DNA of 40,674 nucleotides from Gomphosphaeria aponina SAG 52.96 = DSM 107014 (GTDB lineage: Bacteria > Cyanobacteriota > Cyanobacteriia > Cyanobacteriales > Gomphosphaeriaceae): positions 1 through 40,674 of the forward strand of contig JADQBC010000014.1 of assembly GCA_016903655.1 (NCBI GenBank), given 5' to 3'. The position numbers were made by a program, and so were the translations under genes. Below the pieces are notes generated by a model, which saw nothing but the letters and a program-made list of their open reading frames with translations, ran no database searches and was not told the origin of the DNA. Below, one piece after another: positions 14,243-22,451 of this stretch (the first letter of the stretch is position 1; every line of letters begins with the position of its first letter).

Positions 14243-17200
14243 ATGTCTGCTTTGCACGGTAGTTGGATAATTTTGCAGGAAAATAGCTATTTTTTTCTTT
14301 GGGGGGAAACATGGCGTGCTATGGGTTGGGTGGAAAGTGAATCATCAGTTTTCCATCCCTTCAATATGAATTGTCAAGAATTGCTCGCTTTTTTGCAATC
14401 CCGCCATCTTTCCCCAGAAGAATTATTCAATATTAAGCAAAGTAATCTTAGCCCAGAAGATTGGTGGCAAACAGAAGTTATTAGCCTCCCCAGTCACAGG
14501 ATAGACTCTGGGGAATTAATTCCTATATTATCAGCACAAACTCTACAAACAACAAACTCGACAAACAAACTGAATTTATATTCCTGGCAAGTTGAAGGTT
14601 TGCGTTTGCCACCAAAAGAAGCAGTAAAATTTTTACAAGCATTACCCCTAGGTTCATTTGCAAGTAACTATCTTGGAGATGACTTGCGCTTTTGGTCTTT
14701 TATTTATCGCTGGAGTTTAGATTTATTAGCGCGGGGAAAATTCTTACCTGGAATAAGCCAAGAAAATGGCACAACAATAAGTTGTTGGCAACCATTATTA
14801 GATAGTGCTATAGATCAAGCACGTTTGAGCAAATTTACAGCACTTATGCCCCGTGCTTGTTGCGCCTATCAACACCTACAAACTGCACAAAAAGAGCCAG
14901 AAGAATTATTATTAGGAAGTTTGCGAATAACTCTTGATGCTCAGTTACGAATTTGGTTAAAAAATAATTCAGAAACCCATCAAACTGCTGTGCAGAAATG
15001 GTTAAATTCCCTGGCTTTAGAAACAAATAATTTTGTGGCGGCACCCAAAGATATCAACTATTTAACCATCGCCTTAAATAATTGGACATTACCCGTACAA
15101 GATTATTTAGTAACTAGCTCAAACACATTAGCATCAATTCAGTTTCGCACCTGTTTCTTGCTCCAACCTCCCTCTTCTGGAAATGTTAGTTGGGGTTATG
15201 TAAATTGGAAATTACAATATTATTTACAGGCTTTAGATGACCCAGAATTTTTAATAGATGCTCAAACCATTTGGCAAAATCCTGTAGAAGAATTAGTGCT
15301 CAAAGGTCGTACCATTGAAAAGCCCCAAGAAACTCTTCTGAAAGGGTTAGGTTTCGCTGCGCGGATCTATGCTCCCATAGAAAATAGTCTCCAGGAAAAA
15401 TACCCCCTTCACTGCGAATTAGATCCCATCGCTGTTTACCAATTTATTCGCGCTAGTGCTTGGCAGTTACAAAATAACGGACTATCCGTTATTTTACCTC
15501 CAGGTTTAGCAGAAGGGAAAGGAGAAAAACGTCTGGGAATTAAAATTAATGCACAAGTAAATCCCCAGAAAAAAAGTGAAAGGTTGGGTTTAAACAGTCT
15601 GCTCAATTATGAATTAAAATTAGCCCTAGGCGATAAAATTATCTCGAAAAAAGACTTTGAGCGTATGTTAGCGCAAAAGTCACCCATAGTAGAAATAAAT
15701 GGGGAATGGATCGCCTTACAGCCAGCAGATGTGAGAGCAGCACAAGCAGTTTTAGAGCAGTCTAATGAGCAGCTAAATTTATCGGTGGAAGATGCTTTAC
15801 GTCTGAGTACTGGGGAGACTAAAACTATTGCTAAATTACCCGTTGTGAGTTTTGAAGCCGCTGGCATTTTGCAAGAATTAATTAGTAATCTTAACCATAA
15901 TCAAGGACTAGAACCGATGGAAAAACCTCGAGATTTCCGCGGGGAATTAAGGCCTTATCAAGCACGGGGTGTGAGTTGGTTATCCTTCTTAGAACGTTGG
16001 GGTTTAGGGGCTTGTTTAGCCGATGATATGGGCCTGGGAAAAACAATTCAGCTCATTGCTTTTATGTTAAATCTTAAAGAACAAAACCCTTTACAAAATC
16101 CCACTCTGTTAGTTTGTCCGACTTCTGTACTCAATAATTGGGAAAGAGAGGTGCAGAAATTTGCACCTACTTTGAAAGTATTAATTCATCATGGTGATAA
16201 GCGGAGCAAAGGGAAAGATTTTGTGCAAGCAGTAAAAAAGCAAGATTTACTAATTACCAGTTATGCCCTAGTATATCGAGATGAGCAAACCCTTGAACAG
16301 ATAAAATGGGAAGGAATAGTAATTGATGAAGCCCAAAATATTAAGAATCCTCTAGCAAAACAATCTCAAGTAATTCGTAAATTAAAATCAGGATTCCGCA
16401 TCGCTTTAACAGGAACTCCTGTGGAAAATCGTTTATCAGAGTTATGGTCAATTTTAGATTTTCTCAATCCAGGATTTTTGGGGAGTCGTCAATTTTTCCA
16501 AAAACGTTTTGCTATTCCCATTGAAAAATATGGAGATCGGGAGTCTCTAATTACTTTACGTTCTCTGGTTCAACCTTTCATTTTGCGTCGTCTGAAAACA
16601 GATAAAAATATTATTCAAGATTTGCCAGAAAAACAGGAAATGACTGTTTATTGCGGTTTGTCAGCAGAACAGGCACAAATGTACCCCAGGTTGGTGGATG
16701 AATCTTTAAAAGAAATTGATGCAGCAGCAGGAATTAAACGGCGAGGCTTAATTTTAACTTTACTTTTGCAATTAAAACAATTATGTAACCATCCTGCCCA
16801 ATATCTGAAAGAGAAAAGTTTAGATTCAGGGGAACGTTCTGGTAAACTTCTGCGCTTAGAGGAAATGTTGGAAGAGGTAATTAATAACAACACCGACAAA
16901 GCTTTAATTTTTACTCAATTTGCTGAGTGGGGAAAATTACTCCAACCCTATTTAGCTAAAAAATTGGGGGTAGAAACTATGTTTTTATCTGGCGCAACTA
17001 CGAGGGAAAAGCGCGTGGAAATGGTCGATCGCTTTCAAAATGACCCGACCGGACCACCAATTTTTATTCTCTCCCTGAAAGCAGGGGGAACTGGTTTAAA
17101 CCTCACCAGAGCAAATCATGTTTTTCATGTCGATCGCTGGTGGAACCCAGCAGTGGAAAATCAAGCCACCGATCGCGCTTTTCGTATTGGTCAACAGCGC

Positions 17201-17395
17201 AATGTTCAAGTACATAAATTTGTCTGTACAGGCACTTTGGAAGAACGCATTTCTGATATGCTAGAAACCAAGCAACAATTAGCAGAGCAAACTGTGGATG
17301 CAGGGGAAAATTGGTTGACTGAACTTGATACAGAACAATTGCGTAATTTACTCTTACTTGATCGGGAAAAAATAATTGATAGTTCAATAAACTAG
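14243..17395 (+). CDS. SNF2/SWI2-family DNA-dependent ATPase
   Basis: A 1050-residue helicase-like protein of the bacterial SNF2 family. A long N-terminal region (about 1-560) matches the accessory region seen in cyanobacterial homologues. The ATPase core follows: motif I DDMGLGKTIQLIAF near residue 595, Ia LVCPTSVLNNWERE, II IDEAQN near 695, and III ALTGTPVENR. The C-terminal lobe has motif V GGTGLNLTRANHVFHVDRWW and VI QATDRAFRIGQ. Such proteins move along double-stranded DNA and remodel protein-DNA complexes; the exact role of this type is not settled. purH starts 7 bp after its stop, so the two probably share a transcript. Confidence 0.93.
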   Translation: MSALHGSWIILQENSYFFLWGETWRAMGWVESESSVFHPFNMNCQELLAFLQSRHLSPEELFNIKQSNLSPEDWWQTEVISLPSHRIDSGELIPILSAQTLQTTNSTNKLNLYSWQVEGLRLPPKEAVKFLQALPLGSFASNYLGDDLRFWSFIYRWSLDLLARGKFLPGISQENGTTISCWQPLLDSAIDQARLSKFTALMPRACCAYQHLQTAQKEPEELLLGSLRITLDAQLRIWLKNNSETHQTAVQKWLNSLALETNNFVAAPKDINYLTIALNNWTLPVQDYLVTSSNTLASIQFRTCFLLQPPSSGNVSWGYVNWKLQYYLQALDDPEFLIDAQTIWQNPVEELVLKGRTIEKPQETLLKGLGFAARIYAPIENSLQEKYPLHCELDPIAVYQFIRASAWQLQNNGLSVILPPGLAEGKGEKRLGIKINAQVNPQKKSERLGLNSLLNYELKLALGDKIISKKDFERMLAQKSPIVEINGEWIALQPADVRAAQAVLEQSNEQLNLSVEDALRLSTGETKTIAKLPVVSFEAAGILQELISNLNHNQGLEPMEKPRDFRGELRPYQARGVSWLSFLERWGLGACLADDMGLGKTIQLIAFMLNLKEQNPLQNPTLLVCPTSVLNNWEREVQKFAPTLKVLIHHGDKRSKGKDFVQAVKKQDLLITSYALVYRDEQTLEQIKWEGIVIDEAQNIKNPLAKQSQVIRKLKSGFRIALTGTPVENRLSELWSILDFLNPGFLGSRQFFQKRFAIPIEKYGDRESLITLRSLVQPFILRRLKTDKNIIQDLPEKQEMTVYCGLSAEQAQMYPRLVDESLKEIDAAAGIKRRGLILTLLLQLKQLCNHPAQYLKEKSLDSGERSGKLLRLEEMLEEVINNNTDKALIFTQFAEWGKLLQPYLAKKLGVETMFLSGATTREKRVEMVDRFQNDPTGPPIFILSLKAGGTGLNLTRANHVFHVDRWWNPAVENQATDRAFRIGQQRNVQVHKFVCTGTLEERISDMLETKQQLAEQTVDAGENWLTELDTEQLRNLLLLDREKIIDSSIN

Positions 17396-17402
17396 GAAAA
17401 AG

Positions 17403-18941
17403 ATGAAAAAATTAGCATTATTAAGTGTATATGACAAAACAGGAATCATCGCACTAGCAAGGGAGTTAGTTGAGGAATTTGATTTTGAATTAATTAGCAG
17501 TGGGGGAACAGCAAAAATACTTCTAGATGCAGGAATAACTGTTACGAAAGTAAGTGAATATACAGGTGCCCCAGAAATATTAGGCGGGAGAGTAAAAACC
17601 CTCCACCCTCGCATTCATGGAGGTATTTTAGGCAGGCCAGATATTCCAACAGATTTGACAGATATGGAAGCAAATAATGTCAGACCATTAGATTTAGTAG
17701 TAGTTAATCTTTATCCCTTTCAAGAAACCATCGCCAAACCAGGAGTAACAGTAGCAGAAGCAATTGAACAAATAGATATTGGTGGGCCAGCAATGTTGCG
17801 AGCAGCGGCAAAAAACTTTGCTCATGTAACCGTTATATGTCAACCAGAGAGATATGGAGAGTATTTAGGAGAATTAAAACAACAGGGAGGAAAAACATCC
17901 TTAGAATTTAGGCAAAAAGTAGCAGGAGAAGCATTTGCTATGACAAATGGCTATGATGGAGCGATCGCCTCCTATTTTGCCAGCTTAAACCCAGAGGCCA
18001 ACTTACCAAAACAATACAGCATTTCTGGCAAAGAAATCCAAGCTCTGCGTTATGGGGAAAACCCCCACCAAAAAGCAGCTTGGTATCAAACAGGAAACAA
18101 TGGTTTTACAGGAGCAAGAAAACTCCAGGGAAAAGAACTTAGTTATAACAATTTAGTAGATTTAGAAGCAGCCAGAAGACTCATTGGGGAATTTGACACA
18201 GAAACAGCAGCAGTAGCCATTCTTAAACATACAAACCCCTGCGGAGTAGCTAGGGGAAAAACCCTAGCCGCAGCTTATGATAAAGCATTAAATGCCGATC
18301 CAGTTTCAGCATTTGGGGGAATAGTGGCAGTAAATAAACCAATAGATGCAGCTACAGCTAAAGCCTTGACAAAAACATTTTTAGAATGTATAATTGCCCC
18401 AGAATGTGAGCGTGCAGCCCAAGAAATTTTAGGGAAAAAAAGCAATTTAAGAGTGTTGATTTTGCCAGACTTAAAAACAGGGCCAAAAGCAACAGTAAAA
18501 GCGATGGCAGGTGGTTTTCTGGTACAAGAAGCAGATGATGTAGCAGAAAATCCCCAACAGTGGCAAGTAGTCACAGAAAAACAGCCAACTCCCGCAGAAA
18601 TGGCAGAATTACTATTTGCTTGGCAAGTCTGTAAGCACGTTAAATCAAATGCTATTGTGGTAACAAAAGAACTAGCTACTCTAGGTATAGGCGCAGGACA
18701 AATGAATCGTGTAGGATCAGTAAAAATAGCCCTAGAACAAGCAGGGGAAAAAGCCAAAGGAGCGTGTCTGGCCAGTGATGGTTTCTTCCCCTTTGATGAC
18801 TCAGTGCGCACCGCAGCAGCAGCAGGCATAACAGCCATAGTGCAGCCTGGAGGGTCACTGCGAGATCCAGACTCAATTAATGCGGCTAATGAATTAGGAA
18901 TTACTATGGTCTTCACTGGTCTGCGTCACTTTCTCCATTAA
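17403..18941 (+). CDS. purH: PurH, AICAR transformylase/IMP cyclohydrolase
   Basis: A 512-residue bifunctional enzyme for the last two steps of IMP synthesis: formylation of AICAR with 10-formyl-THF, then ring closure. The N-terminal MGS-like cyclohydrolase domain spans about 1-150 (LLSVYDKTGIIALARELVEE, GGRVKTLHPRIHGGILGR, VVNLYPF). The transformylase domain contains RYGENPHQ, AILKHTNPCGVARG, SAFGGIVAVN and a C-terminal DGFFPFDDSVRTAAAAGITA. Length is normal. An AGGAAAAAG ribosome binding region lies in the 7-bp gap after the SNF2 gene. Confidence 0.98.
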   Translation: MKKLALLSVYDKTGIIALARELVEEFDFELISSGGTAKILLDAGITVTKVSEYTGAPEILGGRVKTLHPRIHGGILGRPDIPTDLTDMEANNVRPLDLVVVNLYPFQETIAKPGVTVAEAIEQIDIGGPAMLRAAAKNFAHVTVICQPERYGEYLGELKQQGGKTSLEFRQKVAGEAFAMTNGYDGAIASYFASLNPEANLPKQYSISGKEIQALRYGENPHQKAAWYQTGNNGFTGARKLQGKELSYNNLVDLEAARRLIGEFDTETAAVAILKHTNPCGVARGKTLAAAYDKALNADPVSAFGGIVAVNKPIDAATAKALTKTFLECIIAPECERAAQEILGKKSNLRVLILPDLKTGPKATVKAMAGGFLVQEADDVAENPQQWQVVTEKQPTPAEMAELLFAWQVCKHVKSNAIVVTKELATLGIGAGQMNRVGSVKIALEQAGEKAKGACLASDGFFPFDDSVRTAAAAGITAIVQPGGSLRDPDSINAANELGITMVFTGLRHFLH

Positions 18942-18946
18942 AATTA

Positions 18947-18973
18947 GTTGATGGTTAATTATCAACCATCAAC
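18947..18973 (+). terminator. Hairpin after purH made of heptamer-like arms
   Basis: GTTGATGGTT (18947-18956) and AACCATCAAC (18964-18973) pair perfectly over 10 bp with a 7-base loop, six bases past the purH stop. The arms are GGTTGAT heptamers in opposite orientation, so a repeat unit may have been recruited as a terminator. No long T-run follows. Confidence 0.5.
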
Positions 18974-19021
18974 AATTAACAAAACTTTTGTTAAAATGAA
19001 AAGTTAGACACAGTGAAAGGG

Positions 19022-19074
19022 ATGCCCGTAGGGCATGCACTTACGCCCATCCCAGTTGCACAAGCGGGTGCAAC
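19022..19074 (+). promoter_or_regulatory. Structured leader upstream of rpsU
   Basis: Two perfect hairpins precede rpsU: ATGCCC-GTA-GGGCAT (19022-19036) and GTTGCAC-AAGCGG-GTGCAAC (19055-19074). GGGATG at 19019-19024 and CATCCC at 19048-19053 could instead close a larger fold around the first. The region may be an RNA leader or a GC-rich interspersed repeat; no known riboswitch class is recognised. Confidence 0.45.
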
Positions 19075-19104
19075 GACAACAATTATGTATAAGGAGGAAA
19101 CTGA

Positions 19105-19281
19105 ATGACAAAAGTGATGGTAGGACAAAATGAGCATATAGAATCAGCTTTGCGGAGATTTAAACGTCAAGTATCTAAAGCAGGAATTTTTGCGGACATT
19201 AAAAGTCACCGTTACTTTGAAACACCTATAGAAAAGAAAAAGCGGAAGGAAATAGCACGCCGTAAAAAGCGTTTCCGTTAA
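19105..19281 (+). CDS. rpsU: 30S ribosomal protein S21
   Basis: A 58-residue S21, reading [20 protein letters not shown] and ending [14 protein letters not shown]. The basic C-terminal tail and the [16 protein letters not shown] helix are diagnostic. S21 sits near the 3' end of 16S rRNA and helps in mRNA binding at initiation. A strong AAGGAGG Shine-Dalgarno sequence is 7 bases before the ATG. It stands alone, with a structured leader upstream and a MITE just downstream. Confidence 0.95.
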   Translation: MTKVMVGQNEHIESALRRFKRQVSKAGIFADIKSHRYFETPIEKKKRKEIARRKKRFR

Positions 19282-19297
19282 AAAAATTTGGTAGGGG

Positions 19298-19423
19298 GGG
19301 CGTTGCTGAATTGAGTTATGAATTATATTTTTACAAAAACTACTAACCAAACTCAAACCCTCTGGCCACTCCCTACTCCCCACTCCCTACTTTAAGGGTT
19401 CATGCTTCAATTCAGCAACGCCC
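19298..19423. mobile_element. MITE with GGGCGTTGCTGAATTGA ends
   Basis: A 126-bp non-coding element with perfect 17-bp terminal inverted repeats at 19298-19314 and 19407-19423. TAGGGG stands directly outside both ends (19292-19297 and 19424-19429), as a target duplication would. The centre contains CACTCCC/CTACTCC heptamers. Similar GTTGCTGAAT ends are found on cyanobacterial insertion sequences, so an IS transposase elsewhere probably moves it. Confidence 0.75.
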
Positions 19424-19460
19424 TAGGGGGAAGGGGAATTTTCAATCTTACCATTACCAA

Positions 19461-20324
19461 TTAATACATAATTTGTTCAATCATGCGGGCAGCCTGACTA
19501 CCATAGCCACCGCCAAAAAGATTGAAGTGATTGAGGATGTGGTAGAGATTATAAAGAGTTTTGCGCTGTTGATAACCCTCGGCTAAAGACCACACCTCAT
19601 TGTAACCGTGATAGAAAGCAGCGGGAAAACCACCAAACAATTCAGTCATCGCCAAGTCAACCTCGCGATCGCCATAATAAGTGGCAGGATCTAAAATAAC
19701 TGGTTCTCCTGCAACTGTTACCGCTGCATTTCCCGACCACAAATCCCCATGGACTAAAGAAGGTTGAGGATTTATCTGGGCTAAAATTTGCCGTACCGTC
19801 CCCACAACTCTCTCAGTTGCAGGAAAACTACCACCTCTACCCTTAGCTAATTGCAACTGATAGCCAATTCTGTATTCAGCAAAAAAATCCGCCCAGTTTG
19901 ATGTCCAGGGATTGAGCTGGGGGGTAGAACCGATCGTATTATTTCGCTCCCAACCAAATTGAGAAGCACCTCCAGCCTTGTGCATAGCGGCTAATTTACG
20001 CCCCATTTCTTCCCAAGATTGCGTATTACCTCGCCCAAACTCCATCCATTCTAAAACCAGATAACTATGTTTGTCGGTCATTCCCCAACATAAAGGCCCG
20101 GGAACAAGAATAGTCTGAGTAGCAAGCATTTGTTTTAAACCCAATGCTTCTGCTGCAAACATCTCAACTTGAGAGGGATGATTAATTTTAACAAAATAAG
20201 TTTTACCATTTCCAGTTAGTTGATAACCTTGATTAATGCAACCGCCACTCACAGAGCGGTGGTTTTCAACTTGAAATTTTGTTTCGGTTGTTTTAGAGAT
20301 TTCTGCTGCAATTTCTGTCCACAT
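19461..20324 (-). CDS. Fructosamine kinase family protein
   Basis: A 287-residue aminoglycoside-phosphotransferase-fold kinase of the fructosamine/ribulosamine kinase family. Visible features are the N-terminal lobe YFVKINHPSQVEMFAAEALG with the ATP-binding lysine, the catalytic loop LVHGDLWSGNAAV and the metal-binding segment VILDPATYYGDREVDLAMTE. Bacterial members phosphorylate sugar-amine adducts on proteins or amino acids so that the adduct falls off (deglycation repair). The substrate here cannot be told. The gene stands alone between a MITE and a heptamer array; its start at 20324 gives a full-length N-terminus. Confidence 0.93.
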   Translation of the reverse strand: MWTEIAAEISKTTETKFQVENHRSVSGGCINQGYQLTGNGKTYFVKINHPSQVEMFAAEALGLKQMLATQTILVPGPLCWGMTDKHSYLVLEWMEFGRGNTQSWEEMGRKLAAMHKAGGASQFGWERNNTIGSTPQLNPWTSNWADFFAEYRIGYQLQLAKGRGGSFPATERVVGTVRQILAQINPQPSLVHGDLWSGNAAVTVAGEPVILDPATYYGDREVDLAMTELFGGFPAAFYHGYNEVWSLAEGYQQRKTLYNLYHILNHFNLFGGGYGSQAARMIEQIMY

Positions 20325-20330
20325 CGCATT

Positions 20331-20428
20331 GTTGATGGTTGATGGTTGATGGTTGATAGTTGATGGTTGATGGTTGATGGTTGATGGTTGATAGTTGATA
20401 GTTGATGGTTGATAGTTGATGGTTGATA
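20331..20428. repeat. Heptamer array of GTTGATG type
   Basis: Fourteen 7-bp units (GTTGATG or GTTGATA) stand in tandem just upstream of the fructosamine kinase gene. An oppositely oriented array lies at 20602-20630. Confidence 0.95.
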
Positions 20429-20429
20429 A

Positions 20430-20534
20430 GCAAAATTATTTACACAATTTCTTACGGGGCGGGTTTATCCTTGAGCTTTGTGAGCAATTGATCTTTAAAT
20501 CAAAACCCGCCCTTACCCAGGTAATTAATTTTGT
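20430..20534. mobile_element. MITE-like element, copy B
   Basis: About 105 bp, homologous to the reverse complement of copy A at 987-1094. Matching parts are GCAAAATTATTTACACAATT at the left, GGGGCGGGTTT, AAAACCCGCCCT, and GTAATTAATTTTGT at the right end. The roughly 30-bp centre differs. The arms could form a long hairpin. It starts directly after the heptamer array, so it may have inserted into or beside the repeats. Confidence 0.65.
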
Positions 20535-20601
20535 GCGACCACTTATATGCTACCGTGTAAAAATCGGGTTTTCTGGAGATGTCTAATCATATTCTTCATT
20601 T

Positions 20602-20630
20602 CAACCATCAACCATCAACCATCAACCATT
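20602..20630. repeat. Inverted heptamer array, CAACCAT type
   Basis: Four units of CAACCAT in tandem, the reverse complement of the array at 20331-20428. About 170 bp containing MITE copy B lies between them. The rest of the 20325-20660 gap holds no gene. Confidence 0.9.
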
Positions 20631-20660
20631 AACTAATCATGAGTATCATAGTTATAGAGA

Positions 20661-21965
20661 CTAGGCGGGGCGCACCACAACGATACCATAAGCAGTGGGA
20701 GAAAGATAATTTTGCGCCGCAGTTTGCAAGTGGTGGGGGGAGAGAGCTTTAATGTAATCAGGATAATTTAAACCTGACTCAATATCTCCCAATAAAGACT
20801 GATAATAACCATAAAGTCCCGCGCGATCGCTTGCTCTTTCATTCCCAAAAATAAAACGATTTGCCACTTGGGTTTTAAGACGTACAACTTCAGAATTATT
20901 TACGCCTGCTGTTTGAATAGTAGCAATGTGAGAAGCGATCGCCTTTTCCACCTCCGCTACATTTTCTGTGGGTAATTTAGCGTATACATAAAACAACCCC
21001 TGACACCCAAAAGTCATATTACTCACACTAATTTGAGATACTAGCTCCCTGTCTTCGCGCAAATCACGAAACAGACGAGACATTTTTCCCCGTCCCAAAA
21101 TGCCTGCCAACACATCCAGAGCATAAGTTTCGGACAAGTTCTTTCTGCCAGGAACGCGCCACATCATCACCAGCCGCGCTTGTTGCAAACTCTCATCCAC
21201 ATACTCCCGACGCACAATTTCCTGATGAGGAAGTTCAGGTTCTAATTCTGCACTTGGCAAAAAACAATTTTCTTCTTTAACAAAAGGAAGTTGGGGGAGG
21301 TTAAGAACCGACTCAGCAACAATTGCAATCAACTCATCCACTGGCAAATTCCCCACCACCGCCACAGTCATAGAAGTAGGGTTATACCACTGGGAATGAA
21401 ATTCCCGCATTTGCCTAGCAGTTAACCCAGTAATTACCCCAGTTGTCCCCAAAACCTGACGACGATAGGGCAATTTGGCAAAACCCATCTCCATCGCCCA
21501 AGAAAAAGTGCGACGCCCAGGATTATCTTCTGCACGGTTAATTTCTTCTAAAACAACCAAACGCTCTCGCTCAAAAGCATCTTCAGCAATGTTAGGATTT
21601 AATACCACATCCAATTGTAAAGGCGCTAAGGCTGCAAAATCTTTTGGGGCAGTCGTAATATAATACTGAGTATATTCCTGGCTAGTTGCGGCATTAGTAA
21701 CAGCACCTCTTTCCTCAATAATACGCTCAAACTCCCCAGGAGAGAGTTTAGGAGTTCCTTTAAACACCATGTGTTCTAAAAAATGAGCCATCCCATTAAT
21801 CTCATCAGACTCAACTACCGAACCTACATTGAGCCACACATTCAAATTAACCACTTCAGTGGGCATTTGTTCAGCCACTATTGTCAGACCATTCCCCAGT
21901 TGGTGAATTGTTGGGGCATTGATTTTCTGAGATTTTACCACAGTTGATGTCATTTGCTTAGGCAT
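20661..21965 (-). CDS. M16 family zinc metallopeptidase
   Basis: A 434-residue M16B peptidase, related to mitochondrial processing peptidase and bacterial PqqL/YmxG. The inverted zinc motif HFLEH is at residues 61-65 (His61, catalytic Glu64, His65), with the third ligand probably in the downstream EEINRAEDNPG region. The core reads HQLGNGLTIVAEQMP, NVWLNVGSVVESDEINGMAH, QYTQYYITT and later RVPGRKNLSETYALDVLAGI. The length suits a single M16 unit with active and inactive halves. Substrates are unknown. No signal peptide is seen, so it is probably cytoplasmic. An alternative start four codons in (MTSTVV) is possible. Confidence 0.93.
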   Translation of the reverse strand: MPKQMTSTVVKSQKINAPTIHQLGNGLTIVAEQMPTEVVNLNVWLNVGSVVESDEINGMAHFLEHMVFKGTPKLSPGEFERIIEERGAVTNAATSQEYTQYYITTAPKDFAALAPLQLDVVLNPNIAEDAFERERLVVLEEINRAEDNPGRRTFSWAMEMGFAKLPYRRQVLGTTGVITGLTARQMREFHSQWYNPTSMTVAVVGNLPVDELIAIVAESVLNLPQLPFVKEENCFLPSAELEPELPHQEIVRREYVDESLQQARLVMMWRVPGRKNLSETYALDVLAGILGRGKMSRLFRDLREDRELVSQISVSNMTFGCQGLFYVYAKLPTENVAEVEKAIASHIATIQTAGVNNSEVVRLKTQVANRFIFGNERASDRAGLYGYYQSLLGDIESGLNYPDYIKALSPHHLQTAAQNYLSPTAYGIVVVRPA

Positions 21966-22055
21966 TGCTTATTTTTTGCTTATTAGATGATCAATGTGTC
22001 ATAAAAGAGACTAAAGGTTTAACACATGATCAAAGGTAACTCAAGTCTAATATAG

Positions 22056-22391
22056 CAGAGTAGAGAGTAGGGAGTAGGGAGTAGGGAGTAGGGAGTAGGG
22101 AGTAGGGAGTAGGGAGTAGGGAGTAGGGAGTAGGGAGTAGGGAGTATGAAGTAGGGAGTAGGGAGTAGGGAGTAGGGAGTAGGGAGTATGAAGTAGGGAG
22201 TAGGGAGTAGGGAGTAGGGAGTAGGGAGTATGAAGTAGGGAGTAGGGAGTAGGGAGTAGGGAGTATGAAGTAGGGAGTAGGGAGTAGGGAGTAGGGAGTA
22301 GGGAGTATGAAGTAGGGAGTAGGGAGTAGGGAGTAGGGAGTAGGGAGTAGGGAGTAGGGAGTAGGGAGTAGGGAGTAGGGAGTAGGGAGTA
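22056..22391. repeat. 48-unit GGGAGTA heptamer satellite
   Basis: 336 bp of unbroken 7-bp periodicity: 41 GGGAGTA units, 5 TGAAGTA variants and two degenerate units at the start. The variants begin at 22147, 22189, 22231, 22266 and 22308, that is at spacings of 42, 42, 35 and 42 bp. Blocks of six (once five) heptamers have therefore been copied as higher-order units. It lies between an M16 peptidase gene and a membrane-protein gene and is not itself coding. The rest of 21966-22451 shows no gene. Confidence 0.97.
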
Positions 22392-22451
22392 GCCAGAGCA
22401 ACGCCTCTAATCGTAGTCCTCATTTAATCCTGAGTATCAAAAGTGACAATT

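Noticed and set aside
18275-18916. Minus-strand 213-residue ORF
   Set aside because: It is wholly antisense to the well-supported transformylase domain of purH, and its translation is Ala/Ser-rich low-complexity with no family features.
22056-22391. CRISPR array
   Set aside because: The unit is 7 bp, continuous and without unique spacers, and no cas genes are nearby.
22019-22423. Two overlapping minus-strand ORFs of 120-134 residues made of LLPTPYS repeats
   Set aside because: They are the translation of the GGGAGTA satellite. A 7-bp unit gives the same 7-residue repeat in every stop-free frame, and there is no ribosome binding site or independent codon signal.
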